Shown: piece by piece, positions 37,206 to 47,800 of the stretch
How positions within the stretch are numbered: position 1 is the stretch's first letter
Layout of the letters: the number at the start of each line of letters is the position of its first letter
Origin: Sphingomonadales bacterium
GTDB taxonomy: Bacteria; Pseudomonadota; Alphaproteobacteria; Sphingomonadales; Sphingomonadaceae
Length of the DNA: 64,000 nt
Direction: 5' to 3'
NCBI GenBank assembly: GCA_016721875.1
Contig: JADKHG010000013.1
Coordinates: 1-64,000, forward strand
Notes under the pieces: generated by a model
Databases searched by the model: none
Seen by the model: the letters and a program-made list of their open reading frames with translations, nothing else
What the model was told of the DNA's origin: nothing
Program-made: the position numbers and the translations under genes

Positions 37206-38731
37206 TAGTACGTCCGCCCGACCAATATCCGCTCAACCGCAGCGTCACCGGTGAAGAAACAAACACCATCCGCCGGTGCCGCATCCAGCGGGGCGTTGCG
37301 CATGGTCAACTTGAGCGCTTTTAACTGCTCGACAATCTTGTCGAGCGCTGCGCCACTCGGGCGAGACCATTGTACTTCCACCCAGCCCACAAATTTGGCT
37401 TCGTCACCCTTGAAATGCGATTCCAGATCAATCACATCACGGGCAATATTCGCATCCAGTCTAGCCTTTGCCTCGGCATAAAGCGCGACTTGGATTTCCT
37501 CCAGCATCGCCGTTGCCTGACCAACAAATTCTGCACGCACCGTAAAGGAGGTGTTGAGCTTGCCATCATCCTTGTAAAGCCGGTCGCGGCGCAGCACGGC
37601 GGCTTTGCCGTCGGCGACGTCGCGCGGGCCAACCTCGACGATGATCGGCGCTCCCTTTTTGACCCAAGCCCAACGTTTGTTGGATGCCTTGGCCGCCTTG
37701 GCGTCGAGCAGAACACGCACCGGTTCACCAAAGGCCGAGAGCGCGCCCAATTCTTTCCAAAGATCGCGGCAATAATCGAGCACCGCCGCGTCGCCATCAT
37801 CGTCGCGCAACATCGGCACAATCACGATCTGCCAAGGCGCAATTCTGGGCGGGCAACGCATTCCGTCATCATCACCATGGGTCATGATAACGCCGCCGAT
37901 CATGCGGGTAGACATGCCCCAACTGGTGGTATGGGCAAATTGCTGGCTGCCCTCTTTGTCCTGATATTTGATGCCTGCAGCCTCAGCAAAGCCCGTGCCC
38001 AGATAATGCGAAGTGCCAGCCTGCAGCGCCTTTCCATCCTGCATCATCGCTTCGATAGAATAGGTCGCAACAGCACCGGGGAAGCGTTCATTTTCGGGCT
38101 TTTCACCGATAATCACCGGCATGGCGCAGTCATCTTCTGCCATTTGCCGGTACATTTCCAGCGCGCGCAAGGTTTCCCGCATCGCATCGTCGCGATCGAC
38201 ATGCGCGGTATGACCTTCCTGCCACAGAAATTCCGACGTGCGCAGGAACATCCGCGTCCGCATTTCCCAACGTACGACAGTGGCCCATTGGTTGACCATT
38301 AGCGGCAGATCGCGCCAGCTCTGCACCCAGCGCGACAGGGCGGCACCGATGACAGTTTCCGACGTCGGTCGCACAATCAGCGGCTCTTCAAGTTTCGATT
38401 CCGGATCAGGAACCAACCCGCCTTTTGGCCCTTTCACCAATCGGTGATGGGTGACAACCGCCATTTCCTTGGCAAAGCCATCGACATGGTCCGCTTCTTT
38501 TTCAAAAAAGGACAGCGGTATAAAAAGCGGGAAATAACAATTATCTACGCCAGCTTCCTTGATCCGCGCATCGAGCAATTTCTGGATACGTTCCCAGATA
38601 CCATAGCCCCATGGGCGAATGACCATACAGCCGCGCACCCCCGATTCCTCGGCAAGGTCGGCTTCGGAAATAACCTCTTGATACCAAGCTGCGAAATTTT
38701 GTTGACGGGTAACGGACAATGCATGTTTCAT
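37205..38731 (-). CDS. proS: Prolyl-tRNA synthetase, archaeal/eukaryotic type
   Basis: A 508-residue class II synthetase. Motif 2 region VRPTSETVIGAALSRWVQSW, RDLPLMVNQWATVVRWEMRTRMFLRTSEFLWQEGHTAH and motif 3 GMSTRMIGG are present, and the protein ends in tyrosine (VGRTY). The long bacterial editing insertion between motifs 2 and 3 is absent, and the C-terminal extension ending in Tyr is typical of the archaeal/eukaryotic class. The start ATG 38731 (MKHALSVTRQQNF) is preferred over an upstream TTG/ATG that adds a Pro-rich tail. It is divergent from the gene at 38854. Confidence 0.93.
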   Translation of the reverse strand: MKHALSVTRQQNFAAWYQEVISEADLAEESGVRGCMVIRPWGYGIWERIQKLLDARIKEAGVDNCYFPLFIPLSFFEKEADHVDGFAKEMAVVTHHRLVKGPKGGLVPDPESKLEEPLIVRPTSETVIGAALSRWVQSWRDLPLMVNQWATVVRWEMRTRMFLRTSEFLWQEGHTAHVDRDDAMRETLRALEMYRQMAEDDCAMPVIIGEKPENERFPGAVATYSIEAMMQDGKALQAGTSHYLGTGFAEAAGIKYQDKEGSQQFAHTTSWGMSTRMIGGVIMTHGDDDGMRCPPRIAPWQIVIVPMLRDDDGDAAVLDYCRDLWKELGALSAFGEPVRVLLDAKAAKASNKRWAWVKKGAPIIVEVGPRDVADGKAAVLRRDRLYKDDGKLNTSFTVRAEFVGQATAMLEEIQVALYAEAKARLDANIARDVIDLESHFKGDEAKFVGWVEVQWSRPSGAALDKIVEQLKALKLTMRNAPLDAAPADGVCFFTGDAAVERILVGRTY

Positions 38732-38853
38732 AGCGCCCGGCGATAGACGAGGTGCTGGTTTCGGGCAAGGCCGCGCTGTCGAATCCATCCTATCCTTTCT
38801 GGCGGCGACTGATATAATGTAAAATGAGCGACAGACCCACGGGAGGAGCAGTA

Positions 38854-39705
38854 ATGCGGGGTGTCATCGAGAGATTTGCGACTACGGCTTTTGCGATCGG
38901 TCTGATGCTGTTGGCCGGAGCGACGGTTGAAAGTCGCGCGCAGACAGCGGACAAAATGCCTACCACCACCAATAATGGCCAGCAAACCGCGCCCACAGGC
39001 CAGACAACAGCTCCGTCAAACACGCCGTCACCCACACAGCCTGCGACAAAGCCAAAGAAAGATGACCGGACGCTGGAAACAGCCAAAGCCATTTTCGACA
39101 TATTCTCAAAGGAAAGAGCGCGACAAAAAGCAAAAAAGCAGGCCAATCAGCCTGCTCCTGCCGCTGTGCCTCCCGTCGCTAATATGCCAGAACCCGCTCC
39201 GGTTCCAAAGCCATCCCCGGCACCCAAAGTGACGACGCCTGCTGACAGCAAGGCAAATCGCCCAACGCCAACCACCGTTAGGCCTACCGTTCCTACGGTC
39301 TCACCAACCCGTGTTGCTACCCCCATCCAGCGCGCTACTCCGCCCGCTGCTCCCAAACCATTATCACCATCGCCGGAAGTCAATGTCACTATACCGACGT
39401 CACCCCCTCCTGTCGAAACAATGCCATCCTCTTCGTCAACATCGTCGATCGTAACCGCTTCAAAACCGGTATCTGATAACGGTAGTAACTGGATGTGGGT
39501 TGCAGTTGTAGCTCTGGCAGCGGCGATCGCAGCGACAGCGACACGCATTTTCCTGTTTCCCAAACCCAAATATGCGTTCGACATACAGAGCGAACACGCG
39601 GTTTCGATGCTGCCAAAGCTTGCCGTAGAAGCTCCAGACAGCCGGATTGATGTGCGCTTTGAATCGGGTTTTGCCACAATTCCAACGATTAGAACGGGGA
39701 TCTAA
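38854..39705 (+). CDS. Hypothetical Pro/Thr-rich protein, signal peptide and C-terminal anchor
   Basis: A 283-residue protein. A signal peptide (to about VESRA-QT) is followed by a low-complexity region rich in P, T, S, Q and A. An amphipathic stretch (RTLETAKAIFDIFSKERARQ, about 70-90) precedes a long Pro-rich segment. A membrane helix (WMWVAVVALAAAIAATATRIFLF, about 215-237) leads to a cytoplasmic tail with FDIQSEHAVSMLPKLAVEAP. A GGAGGAG Shine-Dalgarno precedes ATG 38854; an upstream ATG at 38824 is weaker. No family is recognised. The next gene starts 3 bases after the stop, so the two form a module. Confidence 0.6.
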   Translation: MRGVIERFATTAFAIGLMLLAGATVESRAQTADKMPTTTNNGQQTAPTGQTTAPSNTPSPTQPATKPKKDDRTLETAKAIFDIFSKERARQKAKKQANQPAPAAVPPVANMPEPAPVPKPSPAPKVTTPADSKANRPTPTTVRPTVPTVSPTRVATPIQRATPPAAPKPLSPSPEVNVTIPTSPPPVETMPSSSSTSSIVTASKPVSDNGSNWMWVAVVALAAAIAATATRIFLFPKPKYAFDIQSEHAVSMLPKLAVEAPDSRIDVRFESGFATIPTIRTGI

Positions 39706-39708
39706 GCC

Positions 39709-40293
39709 ATGTTGGCAGACCAGTTTGTTATAGAACTGAACCAGTTGGTTCCCGTTGAGTCGTTTGACGAGGCGGCTAACATAGTCGCGCAAGAGCAATC
39801 AGGCGAAAACAGCGGCCGCATGCGCCGCGCCTTTGCGGCTTTGGGTGGATCAAAACTGGCCGCCGCGATGGCGGAAAAATTTCGCGAAATCGACCTGCTA
39901 CCGCTGTTTGCCAAAGGGTGGGGCGAGTCCGATGAATTGAAAAAGGAAGCCGACACTGCGCCAGACAACGGCCAGCCAAAATTTGTTCGACTGGGAAAGT
40001 TTGAGCAAAATCTGGATTTGTATCCAATCCTGTCAGTGTCCGTCCTTGGGTTTACAGCGGAGCCGGTAAAACTCACACTGACCTTGCAAGCCGAATTTGA
40101 AGCGGTCGAGGTCGGTTTGAAACGAGGTTATATTGTAGAAGTCGGCGGCGGATTTTGCCGACTTTCAGCGCTTTTGAAATATGGCCAGTTTTCATTCCCG
40201 GCAGGCGTCGCTCCTGTCGATATTCAGCTCAACAACACTAGGCGATTTTCCGACCCTGGGATTGCGATAACCGGACGGAAGTCCAGCGAATAG
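39709..40293 (+). CDS. Hypothetical protein, partner of the upstream Pro-rich protein
   Basis: A 194-residue soluble protein with no signal peptide. The N-terminal helical region (DQFVIELNQLVPVESFDEAANIVAQEQ) is followed by a more beta-rich half (LYPILSVSVLGFTAEPVKLTLTLQ, GYIVEVGGGFCRLSALLKYG). I recognise no fold. It has no Cys cluster, nucleotide-binding loop or transmembrane helix. It follows its neighbour by 3 bases, which implies coupled expression. The frame is undamaged. Confidence 0.6.
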   Translation: MLADQFVIELNQLVPVESFDEAANIVAQEQSGENSGRMRRAFAALGGSKLAAAMAEKFREIDLLPLFAKGWGESDELKKEADTAPDNGQPKFVRLGKFEQNLDLYPILSVSVLGFTAEPVKLTLTLQAEFEAVEVGLKRGYIVEVGGGFCRLSALLKYGQFSFPAGVAPVDIQLNNTRRFSDPGIAITGRKSSE

Positions 40294-40303
40294 TCAGGCC
40301 CGA

Positions 40304-40852
40304 TCAATCGCCGCTGAGTTTATCCAACTTTGCCTGCAACTCGGCGATTTGCTTTTGAGCGCATCAATTTCCTCTGAGCGCCTTTTTGGAACCAGACAAG
40401 CCTGGGATCAAGGCATCACGCGCAGCACGCATCATTTCCAGATTTTGCTTGGCAATGCCTCCAAAAGGCCCGGCGGTAATCGCGGTTTCGATCGCGTCCT
40501 GAAACTGGCGCTGGTTTTTCCGGAAATTGTCCATCGCCCCTTCAAGGAATTGCGGAACCATCCCCTGCATCGAGTCGCCATAGAGCGAGATAATTTGCCG
40601 CAGGAAGCTGACCGGAAGCATCCCCTGCCCGCCGGTCTCTTCCTCCATGATGATCTGGGTCAGCACGCTATGCGTGATATCGTCACCGGTTTTCGCATCA
40701 AGGACTTGAAACTCAACATCTTTGCGGGTCAATTCGGCAAGAAAATCAAGCGTGATATATTTGGATGACTGCGTGTTGTAGAGGCGACGATTGGCATATT
40801 TTTTAATGATGACGGGTCCACCGTCGCCACCATTCCTGTTTGCTTTTGCCAT
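40304..40852 (-). CDS. phaR: Polyhydroxyalkanoate synthesis repressor PhaR (two frameshifts)
   Basis: PhaR binds PHA granules and DNA and represses phasin and other PHA genes. The DNA-binding N-terminal domain is intact (IIKKYANRRLYNTQSSKYITLDFLAEL). The C-terminal end is garbled: an extra base near 40381 and a missing base near 40351. Repair gives GSKKRSEEIDALKSQIAELQ and a coiled tail ending at 40304, total 182 residues. No PHA synthase or phasin gene lies in the window. A terminator for the convergently placed upstream S9 gene sits at 40949-40984. Confidence 0.9.
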
Positions 40853-40948
40853 TATTTGATCACCCCGATTTTCCAGACTGGTTGCTGCTTAGCACCCAAA
40901 CATAGTGCGTCGCAACATGGGCATAAATTTCACATTGTCCAATCCAAA

Positions 40949-40984
40949 AAAAGCCCGCTCGAAAGTCGCTCCGAGCGGGCTTTT
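40949..40984 (-). terminator. Strong rho-independent terminator
   Basis: The arms AAAAGCCCGCTCG (40949-40961) and CGAGCGGGCTTTT (40972-40984) pair perfectly over 13 bases with a 10-base loop. On the minus strand it is followed by more T residues, immediately downstream of the S9 peptidase stop (41025). It should end the S9 transcript before phaR. The plus-strand side also has a T-rich tail. Confidence 0.88.
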
Positions 40985-41024
40985 GTTATTTGTCGAGGCT
41001 TGTCATCAAACGAACCGAGCGCTG

Positions 41025-43066
41025 TTAAAGGCCGCCGGGACCACAATCGTTCTTCAGATAATCGAGCATCTTCGAATAAAGCGATTGCTGGTGATCGAAC
41101 ATCAAGGTGCGGAGAAGTGGTCGGCACCTTCAATGTCAGATATTGCGCGTTGGTTTTCCGGCCTTTTCCATCGCCGCTTTATAATCGGTGTAGTGGTAAT
41201 ATTCTACACGCGCATCGACGTCGCCATGCGCACCATCAGCAAAGGAATATTTGCCTTTTCGACATTCTTGATCGGGTTCCAGCCAATCATGCCACGACGC
41301 TTTGCCCAATCATCCAGTGCCTTGGGTGTATCGGTGCCGCGACGACCGTAATAGGATTTTTCGGGGTCAGCGACGGCTGCACCAGCGATTGCGCATTGGT
41401 AGATTTGAGGCGTACGCTGCGTCGCAACAAGCGCGGCATAACCGCCGTATGACCAGCCAAACATTGCGATCCGGTCTTTGTCAACCAAACCATCCTTGAC
41501 CAGCGCCAACGCGCCGTCATCCCTGTCATCACCATCGCCCCACCATGTTCACCATAGCCAGCGTCGAAATGGCTTTTTGCCCCAACCCACCGACATACGA
41601 TATTGTGGCTGGAGAACCATATAGCCAGAATTGGCGAGGACCTGACCCCATTCGTCATATCCTATGACTTCGTTTACATGCGGTCCACCATGCGGCAAAA
41701 CAACTAGCGGGAACGGTGCCTTACCCTTTGGCACCGTGATATAAGCAGGGATCATCCGGCCATCGCGCGCCTTATATTTGATAAATTCCACATTGTTCAG
41801 ATCGGCGGATTTCACGCCAGGATTTTCGCTAGCAAGCTTCATCGCCTTACCATCTTTGACCAGCCAGTAGGAACCAGGGTCTTTTGGCCCACTGTTATAA
41901 ACGATCATGATATTCCCGTCGCGTGAACGACTGGTGATATTGATTTGATGGGCATACTGAATTTTCTTCTCCAGCGATTCGTACAGCGCCTTTTCTTCCA
42001 TATCGAACCAGTGGCGTTCCATCTTGGCACCGGGATACATGGCTGCAACGATCTTGTTGTTACCCGCCCAACGCATCGAATGGCTTTGTAGTCCCATTAC
42101 ATCAGCGTCCGGGTTCGAATAGATCTTGTTTCCGATAGCGCCGGTTTTGAAATCAAATTCGTAAACACCAGCCTTGTCTTCTCCATTGCGGCTGTCGATA
42201 AAATAGCCTTTGGAAGGATCTTCTCCGTTGATCCCGGCAAAGCCTTGGAATCCACCAAGAATACGGTAAAGATTCTCATGTTTGCTGATGTCGAATTTTT
42301 CGCTGAGCTCTTTCCATGTTCCGTCGCCGGGAGCGCGATAGTAAAAGACCTGTGAATCCCCGCTAGAACCTGTTGTGAAGCGCGGGTTGCCTTCATCATC
42401 GAATTCAGCGGTCGGATATTTCTCGTTTCCTTTGAGGATCAAAGATCTGCCGCCGGTTTCAAGATTATATTTATAATAGTTACGCGGTCGGAATGCGGCG
42501 AAGGGATCAACGCCACCGGCACTTGCATTAATATTCCGCTCTTGCACGATTATGTTGCCCGGTTCTTTGGGCAATGTAGTAACCAAACTATAGGTACCAT
42601 CAGCATTGGCGAACTTGTTCTTTTCAAGATTGTACGAGAATGCCAGATATTCGCGAACATCATCTTCAGGGCCGGTAACCTTGCTCCGTACAACATCCCA
42701 AGCAGAACCAAAAATATGTTTGTCTGAAACCCAACGGGCGGTGATGAATTCCATCTTATCGCCTTTCAGCCTTTTTGCAGGCTTGGAAAAATCGCTGGTA
42801 CTGTAAATTTCGAGCACATTCTCGCCCATATTTCCGCCTTCCATTTTCAGGATGAGCAGATGTTTTCCGTCGGGTGAAACCTCAACCGCGCTCACCGCAT
42901 CGCGTTGCGCCCAAACTTCAATTGGAATGGGAGTCGGGTTAACGGTGTTAATCTGTGTGTCAGCACCCGTGACAACAATCGTTTCTGACGCAAACAAGGG
43001 TGAGGCAAACGAAAGTGACAAAAAGCTCGATCCCAGAGCGAGCAAGGAAAGTTTTTGATTTTTCAT
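41025..43066 (-). CDS. S9 family prolyl oligopeptidase, secreted (several frameshifts)
   Basis: A secreted serine peptidase of about 680 residues. The signal peptide is residues 1-26 (ALGSSFLSLSFASPLFA). A beta-propeller-like N-domain is followed by the alpha/beta-hydrolase part (VVLPHGGPHVNEVIGYDEWGQ). The catalytic serine is in FGWSYGGYAAL and the aspartate in HGDVD. The histidine region (GADHF) is readable only after indels near 41150 and 41120. Breaks near 41575 and 41520 also occur, so at least five indels are needed. It follows the TonB receptor by 105 bases, and such pairs are frequent in sphingomonads. It is likely to process peptides taken up by the receptor. Confidence 0.85.
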
Positions 43067-43109
43067 GATGTGACAATCCAGAATGAAATTACTGTTGCGA
43101 CCATAGCAT

Positions 43110-43144
43110 AAAGCGGCCCCACAGCAAATCTGTGAGGCCGCTTT
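43110..43144 (-). terminator. Hairpin between TonB receptor and S9 peptidase genes
   Basis: The arms AAAGCGGCC and GGCCGCTTT (9 bases) plus inner CACAG/CTGTG form one long stem with a short loop. On the minus strand it lies 27 bases after the receptor stop and 43 before the S9 start, and is followed by TTTAT, a weak T run. It may be a leaky terminator or an mRNA 3' end that sets unequal levels of the two proteins. Confidence 0.7.
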
Positions 43145-43171
43145 ATTAACATTCCAAACGGTTGAAAGAAA

Positions 43172-46100
43172 TCAGAATTTCTTCTCGACCGACATGAAGA
43201 ATTCCCGGCCGTTATAATCATAGCCGTTGCCGATTGCGGTATTTGCAATGGCAAAGACTTCGTTGCTGTCAACCAGCGGCGGCGCGCGATCGAACAGGTT
43301 GGTGATACCCGCACGAAGCGTCCATGAGTCATCGCGATAACGAACGGCCACGGTGTGTGAAGTATTTGCCTGCAAAGCCTACGTCGCGGCAGTAGATACC
43401 GTCACCCGGGACATTAGCTGTACCAGCACCAAGGCAGGTGTCGCCCACAAATCCGGTTGCTGTGCCATCCGGACCAATACCAAATGCGCTGGATAGCGGA
43501 TCGATACCATCAGCCTGTTGTTCAACGGGGCCGATGTAGTTAGTCTGCCAAGTGAAGCGGAACTTGTCGATATCGGCGGTAAACGTCAACTGACCTGTCC
43601 ACTTCGGCAGGCCGAATTCACCGACATCTTCGTCAAGCGTACCAACACCATTGTCGTCAATAAACAAGGTGCTGCGTTCGATCAGATGATTGGCACGCAC
43701 ATCAAGGCCGAAATCGACATTCGTACCGAACATGCGAACTTCCTTGCCGAAGTTGGCGTTGATGTCGATACCGCGGACAGATTCCCGATTAAGGTTGATA
43801 AAACCTGCGGCAATATCGGTCACCAGGAAGCGGTTAGCCTGAACGTTGCTTGCTGTGATGCGGTCACAGAATTGGCTACGAATTCCATCCTGTCGCGTGT
43901 AGCAATCGTTCAAGATGAACTGCGCAGAAGGTTCGGTAATCGCACCCTTTACCTTAATGTCGAAATAGCTTGCTGCCAAGCTGACATCAAATCCGTCACC
44001 AAAGGTCTGCTCAAAAGCAAAACCTGCGGTAATGGCACGCGACGTTTCTTCATTCAGATCAAGACTACCACCACTGGTGATTTCCGTGCTGGATGTTTGG
44101 ATCGTATTGCCAACAGTCGGATCGACACCAACGCGAGTCGGATCGCGGCCCTCTGCGCGGCAATTCGCAAGAGTAGTTGCTTCGCGCGTATCATTAGCCG
44201 CTACATAACCTGTCAGAGGGTTGTAAGCAGCGTCAGGAACAGCGCAGGGATCAAATAGCGTGTTGAAACCAGATTGACCGGCGAGGAAGTTTTCACGCAG
44301 GTTCGGCGCACGGAACGACGTACCATAGCTGAACTTGAACGATAGCGGATCGAAAGGACGCCACAGGCCCTTAATCGAATAGGTTCCAGCAGAGCCATAA
44401 TACTTCTCGTCAGTATAACGACCAGAAATGTTCAGCGTCAATTCGCGGACCAATTCCTCGTCAGCTTTCAAAGGAATACTCAATTCACCGAAGACTTCCT
44501 TGATATCTTTGCTGCCAACGGCACCGCTGTCACCAAAGAAGCCAAAGAACAGACCGTTCGACGCAACGTCTGAAGGAGCCGACTTGATCGTATCCTTCCG
44601 ATATTCGGCACCAACACCAAATGTCACGTCACCAGCTGGCAGAGTGAAAAGGCTGCCGCCAGCAAAGGCGTTGATCAAGAGCTGTTCATAGGTGGTCTTG
44701 AAGCTGCGGACTCCGAACAGATAATTGCGTTCAGCGGCAGTAGCAAAGTCACCAATAGGGGCACCCAGCAGGCTGGGGGCAAACACGTTGACTGGAACAC
44801 AGCCCGCAGTCAAATCCGACATTGCGGCTCCGGGATTGGACAAACCAGCTGCACTGCAAGGAGCCGCCAAAACCGGACCACCGAACACACCGCCGGTTGA
44901 CAATTCATTGTCATAATCATCCGCAATGCCGTCGCCGTTGTTGTCGAAAACACCGTCACCGTCATAATCGGCTGTGGGATCGAGACCCAAAGCAAATGCT
45001 AGTTTGTCCTCGCGGATTCCGTAACGCTTGGATTTACCGATTGCCTTTGAATATACGCCAGCGATTTCAAAATCCCAAGTCGATCCGATGAAAGGCAAAT
45101 CACCCTTTACACCCAGAACGCCACGATATTGTTCCTGCTTGACATCAAAGTTGTTGCGATCGCCCACAACCGACACGATTGGCTGAACCGGAAGGTCAAA
45201 CCCAGTCGAAAGATTCCGGTGGGCCCATTGCAATATTCTGAGCCCGGCGACAATCAACGCCGCCAACCGCAAAACGGTTGCAGGGATTGAATGCGTTGGT
45301 TGCAGGAACCATCGGGAAAAGCTGAGGTGTTCCAGTATTATCAGCTCGCAGTCTTGCGTTGCTGTAGCTCAATTCAAAGAAAGGCGTGATATTGGCTGCA
45401 CCTTCAAAGGTATATTCGCCAAACGCCATAACGTTGATCAGCTTCGCTTGGCTTTGAAATACCTGTTCCTGATTGCAACCATTGGTGTTTACGTCTTGGA
45501 AATCGACATCGCGCAGGCCGTCTCCGTTGCGGTCAAGTTCAACACCTCGGCATGTGTTTTCATTGAAATGCGGAATGCCCGTATTGCCTGCGCCCGGCGT
45601 ATAGTAAACCGAACCATAAGTTGCGTTCGGAATAAAAATACGATCACTCAGGCCGCCAACCTTACATTCATTGTCAGATACCCGAACTCCAGGAGTCCGG
45701 TTACGAACAAGCGCGTTGTCGGCAAGGCCCAACGTTCGAATATTGCCGTTCTGATCGATTTCATAGTGTTTGTCGCAGCCACGAAGGAAGTCGCGGTCAT
45801 TGAGGCGAATATAATCCTGATAGGAATATTCTGCACCGATACCGAAGAACCCACGGTCATTGTTGACACCCCATGTGCCGCTAACCTGATAATCGTCGCC
45901 ACCACCTTGCGGATTGATATCGCCACTGGCAAAAAGTGTCAGACCGTCGAAATTCTTTTTCATAATAACGTTGGCAACGCCAGCGACGGCGTCTGAACCG
46001 TAGATCGACGAAGCGCCGTCAGTCAAAAGCTCGACACGATCAATTAACGAAGACGGAAGAAGATTGATCGAAGGGTTTGTAGGCGCACCTTCAGCACCCG

Positions 46101-46527
46101 CAGGAGCCATGCGGCGACCATTGATCAAGATGAGAACACGGTCCGCACCCAAGCCGCGCAGATTAAGGGTTTTCGAACCGGGGCCGTTGTCCAATACGAA
46201 GCCGCTAAAGGTCGCGTCAATCTGTTGACCCGATGCAGCTTCCGAACGCTGCAAAATGGTAGCAGCATCAAAAAGGCCGGTGTCTTGCGAATCGCTGTTC
46301 GTGATCACCTGTAGCGGCGAGATGCTGCTGAACGTATTTTGCTTCAGGCGCGAACCCGTAACAACGATACCGCCGGTATTTGCTGCTGTCTCTGCCTTTT
46401 CCTCTTCAGGAACGGCGACTTCTTCTGCAGTTTTTTCTTCGGGCTCAGTTTGAGCGAACGCAGGCGAAGCAATGCTCAGCGCCAGGCTGATCGACGAGCC
46501 GGCGATCATCAATGCACGTTTTTTCAT
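43172..46527 (-). CDS. TonB-dependent outer membrane receptor (two frameshifts)
   Basis: A receptor of 1118 residues once two indels are repaired (extra C near 45201-45203; a dinucleotide lost near 43350-43360). A signal peptide and a long acidic segment (PEEKTAEEVAVPEEEKAETA) precede a TonB-box-like VVTGSRL. The plug carries RGLGADRVLILINGRRM and the SIYGSDAVAGVANVI hallmark. The barrel ends with VEKKF. Cysteine pairs (RGCDKH, DNECKV, ENTCRG, TNGCNQ) and acidic D-x-D-G loops occur in the extracellular region. It is the oar-like class abundant in sphingomonads, taking up peptides or oligosaccharides. It precedes the S9 peptidase gene. Confidence 0.93.
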
Positions 46528-46745
46528 AGAAGTTTCCCCAGTTATCTATTTTGTCATAAAATGACAGATGAAAGACGGTTAGGCGATTGCAGAGCAGGAT
46601 TTCAAGTGCTGCCTTGCAATATGGTCGCATTCCTTCAATCTGTTGCAATCGGGCAACTATGAACAGCCGTTCATGCTTAGAGAATTACAAAATCCTGTCA
46701 TTTTGAGCAATTATCCACGCTCAACGGAATTGGATAGCTTGGATA

Positions 46746-47800
46746 TTAGCTCCAAACCCGATCAGCCCGGCTACCGATTCCCGTCAATAATTCATATTGC
46801 GAGGTTCCAGTCGCGTAGGATGCTTCGTGTAATTCGAAGCCGATATCGATCCAATCGCCCTCCGCTACATCCTGAACGTGGGTGATATCAACCGTCACGA
46901 GGTCCATCGACACGCGACCCAACACCGGATGCTTCTCGCCGCCGATCTCGACATAACCAATTGCCGAAAATGCTCGGAAGTAGCCGTCGGCATAACCGAT
47001 CGCGAGGGTTGCAATCCTTTTCGAGCCTGTAGTTCTATAGGTGGCGTTATAGCCAATCGGCGCACCCGCTTCATGCTCGCGGATTTGCAACACACGCGCC
47101 GAAGGAAACACCACTTGCCGGATGTTCCCAGCCAGTTCCGCGCGGGCGATACCTCCATACAGGCTCAATCCCGGACGGGTCAGGTCGAAATGAAAGTCTT
47201 TGCCTAGGACTATGCCGGCGCTGTTGGCAAAGCTGCGGCGGCGGCAGGCTATTCCCGTGCTCATATCCGTGAACAATCGCAATTGTGCGTCGTTCTGCGG
47301 GACGTCTTCGTCGGCGGAGGCCAGATGGCTGCAAAGCATATCGATATCCAGACCGTTGAACAAATCCGATGAAATCTGCCCGGGGCCAATGCCCAAGCGA
47401 TTGATACCGCTGTCGAGCATGACATGACAGCGCCCTCCCCCGATGTCTTCCAATGCTCGATCTGTAGGGGGGTGTTCAGCACTGGAACAGCATCCAGCGC
47501 GCGGATTGCCGGAATATCCTGCAGCTGGATGCCATTTAGCACCGCGATATTTTGTGCGGGAATGACTTTTGAAAGCGCGACGGCTTCGGACCAGTGCGCG
47601 ACAAAGAAATCCCGACACCCTGCCTCCCATAGTCGGCGGGAAACTTCGCTAGCACCGACACCATAACCATCGGCCTTTACCGCTGCTCCTGTAGCACCGG
47701 AACCGCTCAGCTTGGATAGCGTGCGCCAATTTGCAACCAGCGCCTCGCCGTCGAGCCTCAGGCGCAGAGGAGCAGCGAACGCCTCGCTATTCTCAATCAT
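46746..47800 (-). CDS. alr: Alanine racemase (frameshift)
   Basis: The PLP enzyme making D-Ala for peptidoglycan. Lys42 in AVKADGYGVGA is the PLP lysine. The catalytic tyrosine region is GYNATYRTTG, followed by LAIGYADGY and GRVSMDLVTVD. One G is missing from the run at 47437-47441 (plus-strand C run). Repair gives TSGGGRCHVMLDSGINRLG and 351 residues. ATG 47800 overlaps the end of the MHS permease gene by 8 bases, so it is translationally coupled to it. It shares the operon context with a transporter rather than with the DnaB gene, its usual neighbour. Confidence 0.9.
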
